A stretch of DNA of 13,817 bases, taken from Thermoproteales archaeon. Its GTDB lineage: Archaea; Thermoproteota; Thermoprotei; Thermoproteales; Thermocladiaceae. How positions within the stretch are numbered: position 1 is the stretch's first letter; each line of letters starts with the position of its first letter. The stretch covers positions 1-13,817 of the forward strand of contig JAMOMD010000090.1 in NCBI GenBank assembly GCA_027068725.1, written 5' to 3'. Below the pieces are notes generated by a model. The model searched no databases and was not told the DNA's origin. It worked only from the letters and a program-made list of their open reading frames with translations. The translations under genes and the position numbers were made by a program. Below, one piece after another: positions 6,513 to 12,960 of this stretch.

Positions 6513-7202
6513 GTGGAATTTCTGAAAGAGATACCTGTAGAAATTATTCTAAAGTATGTTGAGTCACTATGTAGAAATAATCCGAAATACATGTACGAGA
6601 TAATTGGTATGTATGTGGCAGAGAAGGAGCTTGGCATAAAAGTCGAGAAATGCGATGAGTCAATAGCAGATCTATGCAGTGAACATGTTCTTATAGATAT
6701 TGAGCATGTACCTAATATTGATGATAACACAATAATTTATGAAATAATTTCGAACGATAGGCTACTTAGGCGTATTGCAAAGTACATGTTTTTCTCTAAT
6801 GTAATGAAGAAAGTAGTGTACTTCATATTTGTGAAGTCTGTTAGTGAGTACAAGATATTTACGTTGTATAGATTGTTAAGGCTTATAGATGAGAGGTATC
6901 CACACATATATAGACAGGTGATAGACTACGTGCAGGAGTATAGCAACAAGCTTATATCTACCAATAGCAGCGATCTCGAGCTAATTGTTGTTGAACTTTA
7001 TAGAAAAGGGTATTCGAAATATGCTATTGCTAGAAGACTTGGCATAAGTATCTACAGAGTAATGAAGATCTTGGTGAAGCATGGTTTAGAGAAGATTTCG
7101 GAAAATGTTTGTCCGAGATGTTTTAGAAAACTTGTTGATCTTGGCGATGTATTGTATTGTCCTAATTGTGGGTTTAGGAAATCGAAGTCCTTGTCTTCCT
7201 GA
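6513..7202 (+). CDS. HTH plus zinc-ribbon protein, likely DNA-binding, adjacent to a recombinase
   Basis: With the GTG at 6513 this is a 229-aa protein. Residues 1-150 are helical (FLKEIPVEIILKYVESLC; KYMYEIIGMYVAEKELGI; RRIAKYMFF) and match nothing I know. Residues 164-192 (RKGYSKYAIARRLGISIYRV and following) form a helix-turn-helix of the type found at the C-terminus of small serine recombinases. Residues 200-219 form a zinc ribbon: C200-P-R-C203 and C216-P-N-C219. An in-frame TTG at 6411 would add 34 residues, but they would be encoded by the repeat and promoter region, so I reject it. A TATA box 27 bases upstream of the GTG supports the chosen start. The tail closely resembles that of the recombinase encoded next. 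It may be a transcription factor, or the accessory DNA-binding partner of that recombinase. Confidence 0.8.
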   Translation: MEFLKEIPVEIILKYVESLCRNNPKYMYEIIGMYVAEKELGIKVEKCDESIADLCSEHVLIDIEHVPNIDDNTIIYEIISNDRLLRRIAKYMFFSNVMKKVVYFIFVKSVSEYKIFTLYRLLRLIDERYPHIYRQVIDYVQEYSNKLISTNSSDLELIVVELYRKGYSKYAIARRLGISIYRVMKILVKHGLEKISENVCPRCFRKLVDLGDVLYCPNCGFRKSKSLSS

Positions 7203-7231
7203 GGTTTTCTCAGCACCTTACCCTCTCTTCA
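7199..7231 (+). terminator. Stem-loop and pyrimidine tract after the zinc-ribbon gene
   Basis: CTGAG-GTTTT-CTCAG (7199-7213) overlaps the stop codon and is followed by a pyrimidine-rich run to 7231. Archaeal termination relies mainly on such tracts. CTGAG recurs at 7266-7270 and 7277-7281, before the recombinase gene, so a regulatory role is also possible. Confidence 0.3.
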
Positions 7232-7333
7232 TCGTGTCAGGGAGAGGAGGTCTCATCATCGATATCTGAGTCTTACCTGAGCTTTATGGCATGGCACTAT
7301 TCTATGCTAGGTTCTAGACTGTGTTTGTTGAGT

Positions 7334-8092
7334 ATGTTTGCTGTAGCTTATGTAAGAGTGTCGACAGAAGAGCAAGATCTCGATACTCAGATTAGGACAA
7401 TATCAGAGTGGGCTCAGAAGAACAATATTAGGATAGTCAGATGGTACTCTGACCACGGTGTATCTGGAGTCGTTCCGCTTCAGGAGAGGCCGGGTTTTAG
7501 AAAACTTGAGAGTGAACTTCCAACACTTGACCCTAGACCATCCATACTGCTAGTATACGATATCACAAGAATTGCACGTTCATTAAGAGAGTTCATTCTT
7601 GCGTGGGACCATATTGAGAATAAGCTTGGTCTTGCGTTAATACCTGTGAAAGATATTCACATATTCAAGGTACCACTCGAGTATAGAAACATGTTAAGAG
7701 TACTACTCGCAACCTTCTCAGAAATTGAGAGAGAGTTTATAAGAAGGAGAACTAGAGATGCTATGAAGAGGCTACGTCAGGAGGGTAAGATAACTAACAT
7801 TGTCCTAGAACTATTGAGAGCAAACAGGCAACTACTTGATAAGGTGTGTGAAGAGTATGATGCAGGTACTCCAAAATATAGAATAGCTAAGAAGTACGGT
7901 CTCTCTATATATGCCGTTGAGAGAATTTTGAGAGAATACTGCATGAAGTTTGTACCTCTGTCATGTCCAAGATGTCAACATCTGATGAATATTGAGAGAA
8001 GAGAAGTTGTACTTGAAGGTGATAAGGTTCTTGTTAGAGTTGTGTACTACTGCAAGAACTGTGGTCATGTTCAGGAAGTTGTGCATTCCTGA
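7334..8092 (+). CDS. Small serine recombinase (resolvase/invertase family) with C-terminal HTH and zinc ribbon
   Basis: Serine recombinases cut and rejoin DNA at paired sites through a phosphoserine intermediate. With ATG 7334 the protein has 252 aa. The catalytic domain (1-150) starts at once: AYVRVSTEEQ (R8, nucleophile S10), YSDHGVSG (38-45), VYDITRIARS (74-83, R79 and R82; the Asp usual in DRLxR is Thr78), then the E-helix LLATFSEIEREFIRRRTRDAM (from 124). There is no N-terminal MerR-type HTH, so it is not an IS607-type TnpA. The C-terminal part has an HTH (TPKYRIAKKYGLSIYAVERI, 179-198) and a zinc ribbon (C211/C214, C240/C243). An upstream ATG at 7286 would add 16 residues unlike the family. 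No transposase partner, TnpB or clear element ends are visible. It could resolve, invert or integrate; its target site is unknown. Confidence 0.92.
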   Translation: MFAVAYVRVSTEEQDLDTQIRTISEWAQKNNIRIVRWYSDHGVSGVVPLQERPGFRKLESELPTLDPRPSILLVYDITRIARSLREFILAWDHIENKLGLALIPVKDIHIFKVPLEYRNMLRVLLATFSEIEREFIRRRTRDAMKRLRQEGKITNIVLELLRANRQLLDKVCEEYDAGTPKYRIAKKYGLSIYAVERILREYCMKFVPLSCPRCQHLMNIERREVVLEGDKVLVRVVYYCKNCGHVQEVVHS

Positions 8093-8108
8093 ACTATTTC
8101 ACAACATA

Positions 8109-8123
8109 GTTTTCCTTTATTTC
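8109..8123 (+). terminator. T-rich terminator after the recombinase gene
   Basis: A pyrimidine run (GTTTTCCTTTATTTC) 17 bases after the recombinase stop, as expected for archaeal intrinsic termination. It is followed at once by the next promoter. Confidence 0.45.
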
Positions 8124-8132
8124 ACACGTAGG

Positions 8133-8140
8133 TTATAAAA
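8133..8140 (+). promoter_or_regulatory. TATA box that places the next start at GTG 8164
   Basis: TTATAAAA is centred about 27 bases before the GTG at 8164. The ATG at 8140 overlaps this TATA box, so it would not be part of a transcript started from here. This decides for the GTG. Confidence 0.6.
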
Positions 8141-8163
8141 TGTTAGAGCTCGAGGGCAACAGC

Positions 8164-9276
8164 GTGGAACTTAATGTTAAGATATTGCAGGACACCAAGG
8201 AGATAGTAGTAGAGCTGCTTGACGAGAACTACGATCTGAAGATATTTCAAGATCCAGAACTGGCAGTGAGCTACATTAAGCAACTACTCATTAAGGCACT
8301 TGACGGCAAGGAGCAGCACCTTGCCTGTCAGGAAGAGCCTAGAAAGGACTGTATAGTAAGAACATGGTACATAAGGTATCCACTAGAGAGAATTCTGAAC
8401 TTGCTGAAGTATGCAGCAAGCACAAACTGCACAGATGCTAGAAAGGTCCTAGAAGACTACTTCACAATTGCAGGATTAAGCAAGTCTAATGTACGAGTAA
8501 TATATCCAACATTATCAGCACTACAACTTCAGGTAGGTAACAGACTTACAAATGAAGCAATACAAATAGGAAAACTACTAGCTGAGAATAAGCTTGACAA
8601 AGCAGCAGATCTACTATTTCAACAAGCTCTCAAGAACTGTGTACTAAAGGAGATAATTGAATCAATATTATCAACAGATACAAATGCTTTCTCAGAATAT
8701 GTCAAGAAGGTCTTAGAGAAGAAGTCTAACAATGTTAGAAGAGACGAGCTAGTGTATACTGTAGAGCTATTGAGATTTCTCTATAGGAATAGTCCAAAGT
8801 GCAGATGTTACATAATTAAGAACATATTTACACAATACCTGTACAACAAGCAGAAGATATATGTGAACAATGTTCCGCAGGAATGCTTGCTTGATATTAT
8901 TGAACTATTGCTAAGATATATTAAGGAAAACAAACCGTATATTCTTCAGAACATTCTCGATCCTGTAAATGCGAGAATAGACAGAATAGAACTAATTAAG
9001 AAGGGGGACACTATGATTGTTGTTGATAAGCATGCTGATGCATGCATGCAGGTTGTGCCTAAGCTAATGATTACGAGAGATGTACTTTATGCATCGTCTT
9101 TGAGACAGGAGTTAGATAAAATGAGGAAAGATTTAGCACAGAAGAGAACTGGAAAACTGACGTACATAATAGCTGTGCTTATACTAGTGAACGACGTACA
9201 TACAAAAGCCAAGCTTTACCTAGAGCATCTTCTACGCGATCAGGTTATATCAACAAAAATAATAGACCTACCCTAG
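8164..9276 (+). CDS. Unrecognised helical protein, first gene of a two-gene operon
   Basis: I do not recognise this 370-aa protein. Residues 1-40 look like two beta strands and a helix (VKILQDTKEIVVELL, then PELAVSYIKQLL). The middle (60-290) is almost wholly helical with repeated short leucine-rich helices (RILNLLKYA, AIQIGKLLAENKLDKAADLL, ELVYTVELLRFLYR, LLDIIELLLRYIK), reminiscent of helical-repeat scaffolds but without a repeat I can define. The C-terminus (320-360) is basic. Cysteines are scattered, not in metal-binding pairs. There is no signal peptide or membrane segment. GTG 8164 is chosen because the TATA box at 8133-8140 overlaps the alternative ATG at 8140. Seven bases separate its stop from the earliest possible start (TTG 9284) of the cis-prenyltransferase-like gene, so the two are co-transcribed and may interact. 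Confidence 0.75.
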   Translation: MELNVKILQDTKEIVVELLDENYDLKIFQDPELAVSYIKQLLIKALDGKEQHLACQEEPRKDCIVRTWYIRYPLERILNLLKYAASTNCTDARKVLEDYFTIAGLSKSNVRVIYPTLSALQLQVGNRLTNEAIQIGKLLAENKLDKAADLLFQQALKNCVLKEIIESILSTDTNAFSEYVKKVLEKKSNNVRRDELVYTVELLRFLYRNSPKCRCYIIKNIFTQYLYNKQKIYVNNVPQECLLDIIELLLRYIKENKPYILQNILDPVNARIDRIELIKKGDTMIVVDKHADACMQVVPKLMITRDVLYASSLRQELDKMRKDLAQKRTGKLTYIIAVLILVNDVHTKAKLYLEHLLRDQVISTKIIDLP

Positions 9277-9286
9277 CTCTCTCTTG

Positions 9287-10033
9287 GTGTCTTTCTCGAG
9301 AGCTGTGCAGAGAAGTAGTGTGCTATCAGGAATTAACGAGTTAACACACGTGAGAATTCCTAAGCATGTTGCAATAACGTTTCCAAGATTCTTCAAGTCA
9401 TTAATAAATTATTGCAAAATCAGAAGATTATCAACAGCAGAAAAGGCAGCAATAGTGACAGATCTCATCAATAGAATATACTCAATTGCTGAGTACCTGT
9501 TCTCTAAGAACGTTCGTGAGGTTACAGTAGACTTCTTACCTAAGTCTGTCATAAACGCACTAAACATCGACACTGCGTACGTAGAGGATCTAATATTGAA
9601 AACATTGTATAAGCGAAACGTGGACTTTCGTATAATAGTATATGATGATATGTCAGGAATAACAGTAATAAAGATCGTGCCCTCAGATCCTGATGCTAAA
9701 CTGCTGAACATTATAGTAAACTACGATTATGTGACTGAGCTCAAGCTTGCTCTCATGAAGTTTCTAGTAGATTCAGATATCGAAAATGTTAGTGAGGTCA
9801 CACTAGATTGCTTGTACGATCTTGTGAATAAGCTTAAGACTGTTCTTCCAGTTAAGTCTGATCCTGATTTGTTAATAGTTTTTGGGGATTATGAGTTTCC
9901 TAATTTTATACCACTGAACTTGTCGTACACGGAGCTTGTGTTTATTAATAAAGATCTTCCTGCGGTGTCTGCAAAAGATTTAGACTATGCTCTTCAAGAA
10001 TATTCGAGAAGGAGTCGTAGGTTTGGGAGATAA
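9287..10033 (+). CDS. Divergent cis-prenyltransferase (UppS-like) homologue lacking catalytic residues
   Basis: Cis-prenyltransferases make the polyprenyl phosphates that carry glycans at the membrane. The 248-aa protein keeps UppS landmarks in order: IPKHVAI (24-30); LLNIIVNYDYVTELKLAL (139-156), matching the LNYGGRxEI region; DPDLLI (192-197); PNF then LSYTELVFI (205-220, Glu216 kept); DLDYALQEY (231-239); and a terminal RRFG (244-247). The catalytic features are gone: after HVAI the sequence is TFPR instead of MDGN, and PDLLI is followed by VFGDYEFPNF instead of RTSGExRxSNF. This is the pattern of non-catalytic subunits such as eukaryotic NgBR/Nus1, and archaeal heteromeric enzymes are known. 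The start is GTG 9287 (TTG 9284 is the alternative). It follows the unknown 370-aa gene closely. No active cis-prenyltransferase lies in the window. It may equally have a new role. Confidence 0.8.
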   Translation: MSFSRAVQRSSVLSGINELTHVRIPKHVAITFPRFFKSLINYCKIRRLSTAEKAAIVTDLINRIYSIAEYLFSKNVREVTVDFLPKSVINALNIDTAYVEDLILKTLYKRNVDFRIIVYDDMSGITVIKIVPSDPDAKLLNIIVNYDYVTELKLALMKFLVDSDIENVSEVTLDCLYDLVNKLKTVLPVKSDPDLLIVFGDYEFPNFIPLNLSYTELVFINKDLPAVSAKDLDYALQEYSRRSRRFGR

Positions 10034-10045
10034 TTTTTAATATTT
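10034..10045 (+). promoter_or_regulatory. TATA region of cutA and T-rich tract after the preceding operon
   Basis: TTTTTAATATTT directly follows the TAA of the cis-prenyltransferase-like gene. Its centre lies about 30 bases before the cutA ATG, so it can act as promoter, and its T-run can end the upstream transcript. Confidence 0.45.
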
Positions 10046-10069
10046 CCTCAAGACTGTGAGTGCAGAAAC

Positions 10070-10423
10070 ATGTCAAGTGCCAGACCTCTTGGCACATATG
10101 TAGTTGTTCTAGTTACAGTATCGTCCAAGGATGAGGGATTGAAAATTGCAAGAGAGCTAGTACAGCGTAGGCTTGTTGCTTGTGTGAACATTATTGACGG
10201 AGTTCATAGTGTGTTCTTCTGGGAGGGAAAGGTGGATGAAGCTAAGGAGGCACTTCTCGTAATTAAGACTAGGCTTGACAAGTTGAATGACGTCATAGCT
10301 TGTGTAAAGAGTCTACACTCTTATCAGGTTCCCGAGATAATTGCTCTGCCCATCGTGTATGGTCTGGAGAGTTACCTAAAGTGGATAGATGAGACACTGA
10401 GTGCTGGAGCAGGTACTTCTTAA
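10070..10423 (+). CDS. cutA: CutA1 family protein
   Basis: CutA1 is a small, very stable trimeric cytosolic protein with a ferredoxin-like fold, related in shape to PII proteins. It was first linked to divalent-cation tolerance in E. coli, but its true role is unsettled. The 117-aa sequence matches the family end to end: VVLVTVSSKDEGLKIARELV (11-30), RRLVACVNIIDGVHSVFFWEG (33-53), EALLVIKTR (60-68), LHSYQVPEIIALPI (87-100) and YLKWIDETL (106-114). Only a short N-terminal extension precedes the first strand. The start is ATG at 10070, with the TATA region about 30 bases upstream, so the mRNA is nearly leaderless. It is separate from the preceding operon and just before the phosphoglycerate mutase gene on the same strand. 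Confidence 0.95.
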   Translation: MSSARPLGTYVVVLVTVSSKDEGLKIARELVQRRLVACVNIIDGVHSVFFWEGKVDEAKEALLVIKTRLDKLNDVIACVKSLHSYQVPEIIALPIVYGLESYLKWIDETLSAGAGTS

Positions 10424-10426
10424 GTA
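10419..10426 (+). promoter_or_regulatory. TATA box of the phosphoglycerate mutase gene
   Basis: CTTAAGTA overlaps the cutA stop codon and is centred about 27 bases before the GTG at 10450, which fits a leaderless mRNA for apgM independent of cutA. Confidence 0.5.
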
Positions 10427-10449
10427 CGAGAGAGCTGCCTAATAGTGAC

Positions 10450-11700
10450 GTGGCACGTGCCTTCCTGATAATACTAGACGGCGGAGCAGATCGTCCTGTA
10501 AAGGAGCTCTACTTCAGGACTCCCCTAGAAGTTGCAAGAAAACCAATGATTGACAGACTTGCCTGTGAGGGAGCATGTGCAATAATGTACCCAATACGTC
10601 CTGGAGTACGCCCTGGATCAGATACTGCACACCTGGCAATATTTGGCTACGATCCACATGTCTACTATAAGGGTCGTGGACCCTTCGAAGCTGCTGGTCT
10701 TGGACTCGACATTAAGCCAGGAGATGTTGCTCTTAGAACAAACCTTGGAACAGTTGATGATAAGGGAATTGTAGTTGATAGAAGAGCAGGACGCTACTTC
10801 TCTCCTGACGAAATTAAGGAAATCGAGAATATAATGAGGGAAGTTTGTGAACAGGTAAGCAAGGAATTTGGAGTCGAGATAGTTTACAAGCATGGAACAG
10901 AGCACAGAGGTGCGCTACTACTACGTGGTGAGAAAATATCGCACGAGGTCTCTAGTAATGATCCTCACAAGGTTGGTCTTCCTGTAAAGAAGATTGAGCC
11001 TCTCGTCAAGAAACCTGAAGCTGAGAGAACTGCAGAGATACTGAACAGATTTGTTGAGCTCGCCTCTGAGAAATTGAGGAAGGCAGAGTTTAATGAAAGA
11101 AGAAAGCGTGAAGGAAAACCTCCAGCAAACATAATCCTGCTCAGAGGAGCTGGCGTTCTGCCTGAGGTCGAGCCTATTTATGAGAAGTTCAAGATCAGGG
11201 CAGCAATGGTTGCTGGAATAGCTCTAATTAAAGGAATTGGAAAAGTCCTGAAATTTGACGTCGTGGACGTTCCAAATTACAGAGGCTCTAGAGACGACGA
11301 CTTCGACGCGGCATTCTCAACAGCGGTACAGCTTCTAGCAAATTATGACCTAGTATTTCTCCACGTTAAGCCAACAGACGCCTACGGACACGATGGCGAT
11401 CCTCACGGCAAGATAAACATAATTGAACGTGTTGATCGTGCACTAGCCAAAGTCTTCGACAAGATTGGAGACGACGTGTACATAATGATAACGTGTGACC
11501 ATGCAACACCAGTAAAGGTACGCGATCACACGGGAGATCCTGTGCCACTGCTATTATGGGGTCCTGATGTGCAGACAGACGAGTGCATGAAGTTTGGAGA
11601 AAGACCCTGTGCAAAAGGTGTGCTAGGCACAGTTCTCGGCATGGACATCATGTACATACTGTGCAACTACATGGGCAAACTAGAAAAGTTCGGAGAGTAA
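10450..11700 (+). CDS. apgM: 2,3-bisphosphoglycerate-independent phosphoglycerate mutase, archaeal type
   Basis: This cytosolic enzyme interconverts 3- and 2-phosphoglycerate in glycolysis and gluconeogenesis, using two divalent metals and a phosphoserine. At 416 aa it matches the archaeal (ApgM) form, a branch of the alkaline-phosphatase superfamily shorter than bacterial GpmI. Visible residues: ILDGGADRP (8-16, D10 metal ligand), RPGSDTAHLAIFGYDP (54-69, nucleophile S57), YYKGRGPFEAAG (72-83), KPTDAYGHDGDPHGK (307-321, D310 and H314), TCDHATP (348-354, D350 and H351) and RDHTGDPVPLLLWG (358-371, H360). The start is GTG at 10450, giving the usual family N-terminus. It lies 26 bases after cutA but has its own TATA box. 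No pyrimidine-rich terminator is evident right after the stop. Assignment is secure. Confidence 0.96.
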   Translation: MARAFLIILDGGADRPVKELYFRTPLEVARKPMIDRLACEGACAIMYPIRPGVRPGSDTAHLAIFGYDPHVYYKGRGPFEAAGLGLDIKPGDVALRTNLGTVDDKGIVVDRRAGRYFSPDEIKEIENIMREVCEQVSKEFGVEIVYKHGTEHRGALLLRGEKISHEVSSNDPHKVGLPVKKIEPLVKKPEAERTAEILNRFVELASEKLRKAEFNERRKREGKPPANIILLRGAGVLPEVEPIYEKFKIRAAMVAGIALIKGIGKVLKFDVVDVPNYRGSRDDDFDAAFSTAVQLLANYDLVFLHVKPTDAYGHDGDPHGKINIIERVDRALAKVFDKIGDDVYIMITCDHATPVKVRDHTGDPVPLLLWGPDVQTDECMKFGERPCAKGVLGTVLGMDIMYILCNYMGKLEKFGE

Positions 11701-11793
11701 CCATTAAGCAAAGTGATGAACCCGAAGTTAGCTGAAAAATGAAGAGAAAGCCGAGTGCTGAATACTGTTAAAATCTTGATGCACCTCTCGAGA

Positions 11794-11801
11794 TTTATAA
11801 A
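11794..11801. promoter_or_regulatory. Orphan palindromic TATA-like TTTATAAA
   Basis: A strong TATA-like octamer between the ends of two convergent genes, readable on both strands. No start codon with a useful frame lies 25-30 bases to either side. It may be chance, or drive an antisense or small RNA. Confidence 0.15.
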
Positions 11802-11832
11802 CAGAAATAGAAAACGGAAAAAATAAAAGAAG
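11802..11832 (-). terminator. T-rich terminator of the 213-aa gene
   Basis: On the minus strand, beginning 12 bases after the TAA, there is a pyrimidine run with several T-tracts (CTTCTTTTATTTTTTCC and on), typical of archaeal termination. Confidence 0.55.
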
Positions 11833-11843
11833 TAATTTTACGA

Positions 11844-12485
11844 TTATTTGTGCTTCTGTTTCCAGCTAAGCCATTTTAGCCATTCAAGATCTGGGTATTC
11901 GTTATGAACAATAATTAATGCTGCATGTATTGTACTTGCTAGTAACTGTAATGCCTCCAGAAGAATATCAAGTTTTTCAACAGTATCAAAGCTAGTACCG
12001 TGCTCAACAATTAACTTCAGAAGTGCCTCAGCAAGTTTTCCTGAAAAGATCTCAGTAATAAGCATGAAGTGTGGTTTATTTACTAGTGTCTCAAAAGTTA
12101 GTTTACCACTTTTCTCAAGTATTACCAGTACCCTTTCAATATTGTTGTCAACCTCAACGTTATCCAATATCTGAGAGGGCAAAGTAACAACACATTTACG
12201 GTAATCAATACGTGGTACGAGATTCACCATAAGGAACTTGCTATCCATCTTCAAGTATAGTTTCGGAATCTCATCTATGATAAGAAGTGCCTTTAGATTT
12301 TCTGGTAAATCACGTACAGCTTCCTGTTTTCCCTTTTCCAAAATTTCGCTTCTATAAAAATCATGTAGGCACCCTGCTAAGTCCCTACCAAATACTTGAA
12401 GCTTATTAACAACATATTGCAATTCATCTAAGGCTGTACATAGACGTCCGGAATTTGCACACATCACCATATAGTTGATAGACAT
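11844..12485 (-). CDS. Orphan protein of unknown function, 213 aa
   Basis: I do not recognise this protein. The N-terminal 60 residues are helical with four cysteines (C9, C16, C39 and others) not arranged as a metal site. The middle has beta-like segments (ALLIIDEIPKLYLKM, FLMVNLVPRI, KCVVTLPSQILDNVEV). Residues 115-200 are helices (IERVLVILEKSGKLTFETLV, LAEALLKLIVEHG, VEKLDILLEALQLLASTIHA). It ends in a basic, tryptophan-containing tail (LEWLKWLSWKQKHK). There is no membrane or signal segment. The start is ATG at 12485; TAGTATAC at 12510-12517 is about 28 bases upstream. A strong T-rich terminator follows the stop. It is convergent with apgM, and the next gene on its strand is another orphan. 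The AT-rich composition and isolation suggest an accessory gene. Confidence 0.75.
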   Translation of the reverse strand: MSINYMVMCANSGRLCTALDELQYVVNKLQVFGRDLAGCLHDFYRSEILEKGKQEAVRDLPENLKALLIIDEIPKLYLKMDSKFLMVNLVPRIDYRKCVVTLPSQILDNVEVDNNIERVLVILEKSGKLTFETLVNKPHFMLITEIFSGKLAEALLKLIVEHGTSFDTVEKLDILLEALQLLASTIHAALIIVHNEYPDLEWLKWLSWKQKHK

Positions 12486-12509
12486 CTTTTCAATAATACC
12501 CTATAACGT

Positions 12510-12517
12510 GTATACTA
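12510..12517 (-). promoter_or_regulatory. TATA box of the 213-aa gene
   Basis: The minus strand reads TAGTATAC, about 28 bases before the ATG at 12485. A second TATA-like GTTATAGG (12500-12507) is too close for that ATG but would suit the inner ATG at 12470. Confidence 0.4.
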
Positions 12518-12870
12518 GGGCTGTATTGTGTCGAGACTAATACAAATTAATAAGGCAAATCAAGGGTAAAAATCTGAGGAAAACGCAATCGTAAAGAATA
12601 TTAATAAGGACGAACAAGAAAATGATAACGTTCTATGGACAGTACATGAAACGTCAGGCTTCACAGAATTCCCGTAGTTAAATATATGCTATACACAATT
12701 CTCGTAACACAATTACTTCCGTTTACTCCTCATGCTAGACGTGATGCAACACAGAGTACATGGATAACCTATACGCAAACTACGCTTCCAGTTCTCCTAG
12801 TCGTTATGGATAGTGATTCTTTAACCCTATTGTGATATTGAGGGGCTTTGGTTATAGTAGGTTAATAATA

Positions 12871-12896
12871 TACGAAAAAGAAATAGAAACACAACC
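12871..12896 (-). terminator. T-rich terminator of the 105-aa gene
   Basis: On the minus strand a run rich in T (TGTTTCTATTTCTTTTTCG) lies about 65 bases beyond the stop codon at 12961, a usual distance for an archaeal terminator. Confidence 0.35.
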
Positions 12897-12960
12897 AATT
12901 TTAAATGAGCTCAAATTCGACAGGTTGCATTACACAATTAGAATAGCTATGCCTCAAGTT

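Larger units (their letters stand above)
12486..12960. other. 475-base gene-poor AT-rich region
   Basis: It holds the promoter of the 213-aa gene (TAGTATAC on the minus strand, 12510-12517). ATTAATAAGG is repeated directly (12546-12555 and 12600-12609). The T-rich tract after the 105-aa gene lies at 12871-12896, read on minus. One plus-strand frame of 49 codons (ATG 12686 to TGA 12835) is open, but I see no promoter at the expected distance and the product resembles nothing. No RNA gene is recognisable. Confidence 0.5.

Noticed and set aside
6432..7255. Direct repeat AGGTCTCA (6432-6439 and 7248-7255) as an attachment site pair
   Set aside because: Eight bases is too short to distinguish from chance and it has no extension on either side.
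7286..7333. 16-residue N-terminal extension of the serine recombinase
   Set aside because: Serine recombinases begin a few residues before the Y-x-R-x-S motif; the extension resembles nothing in the family, although it cannot be excluded.
6406..10052. Element bounded by CTTTTGAGG on the left and TCCTCAAG after 10045 on the right
   Set aside because: The right match is only about seven bases and falls at a promoter; there is no target-site duplication, so no element ends can be claimed.
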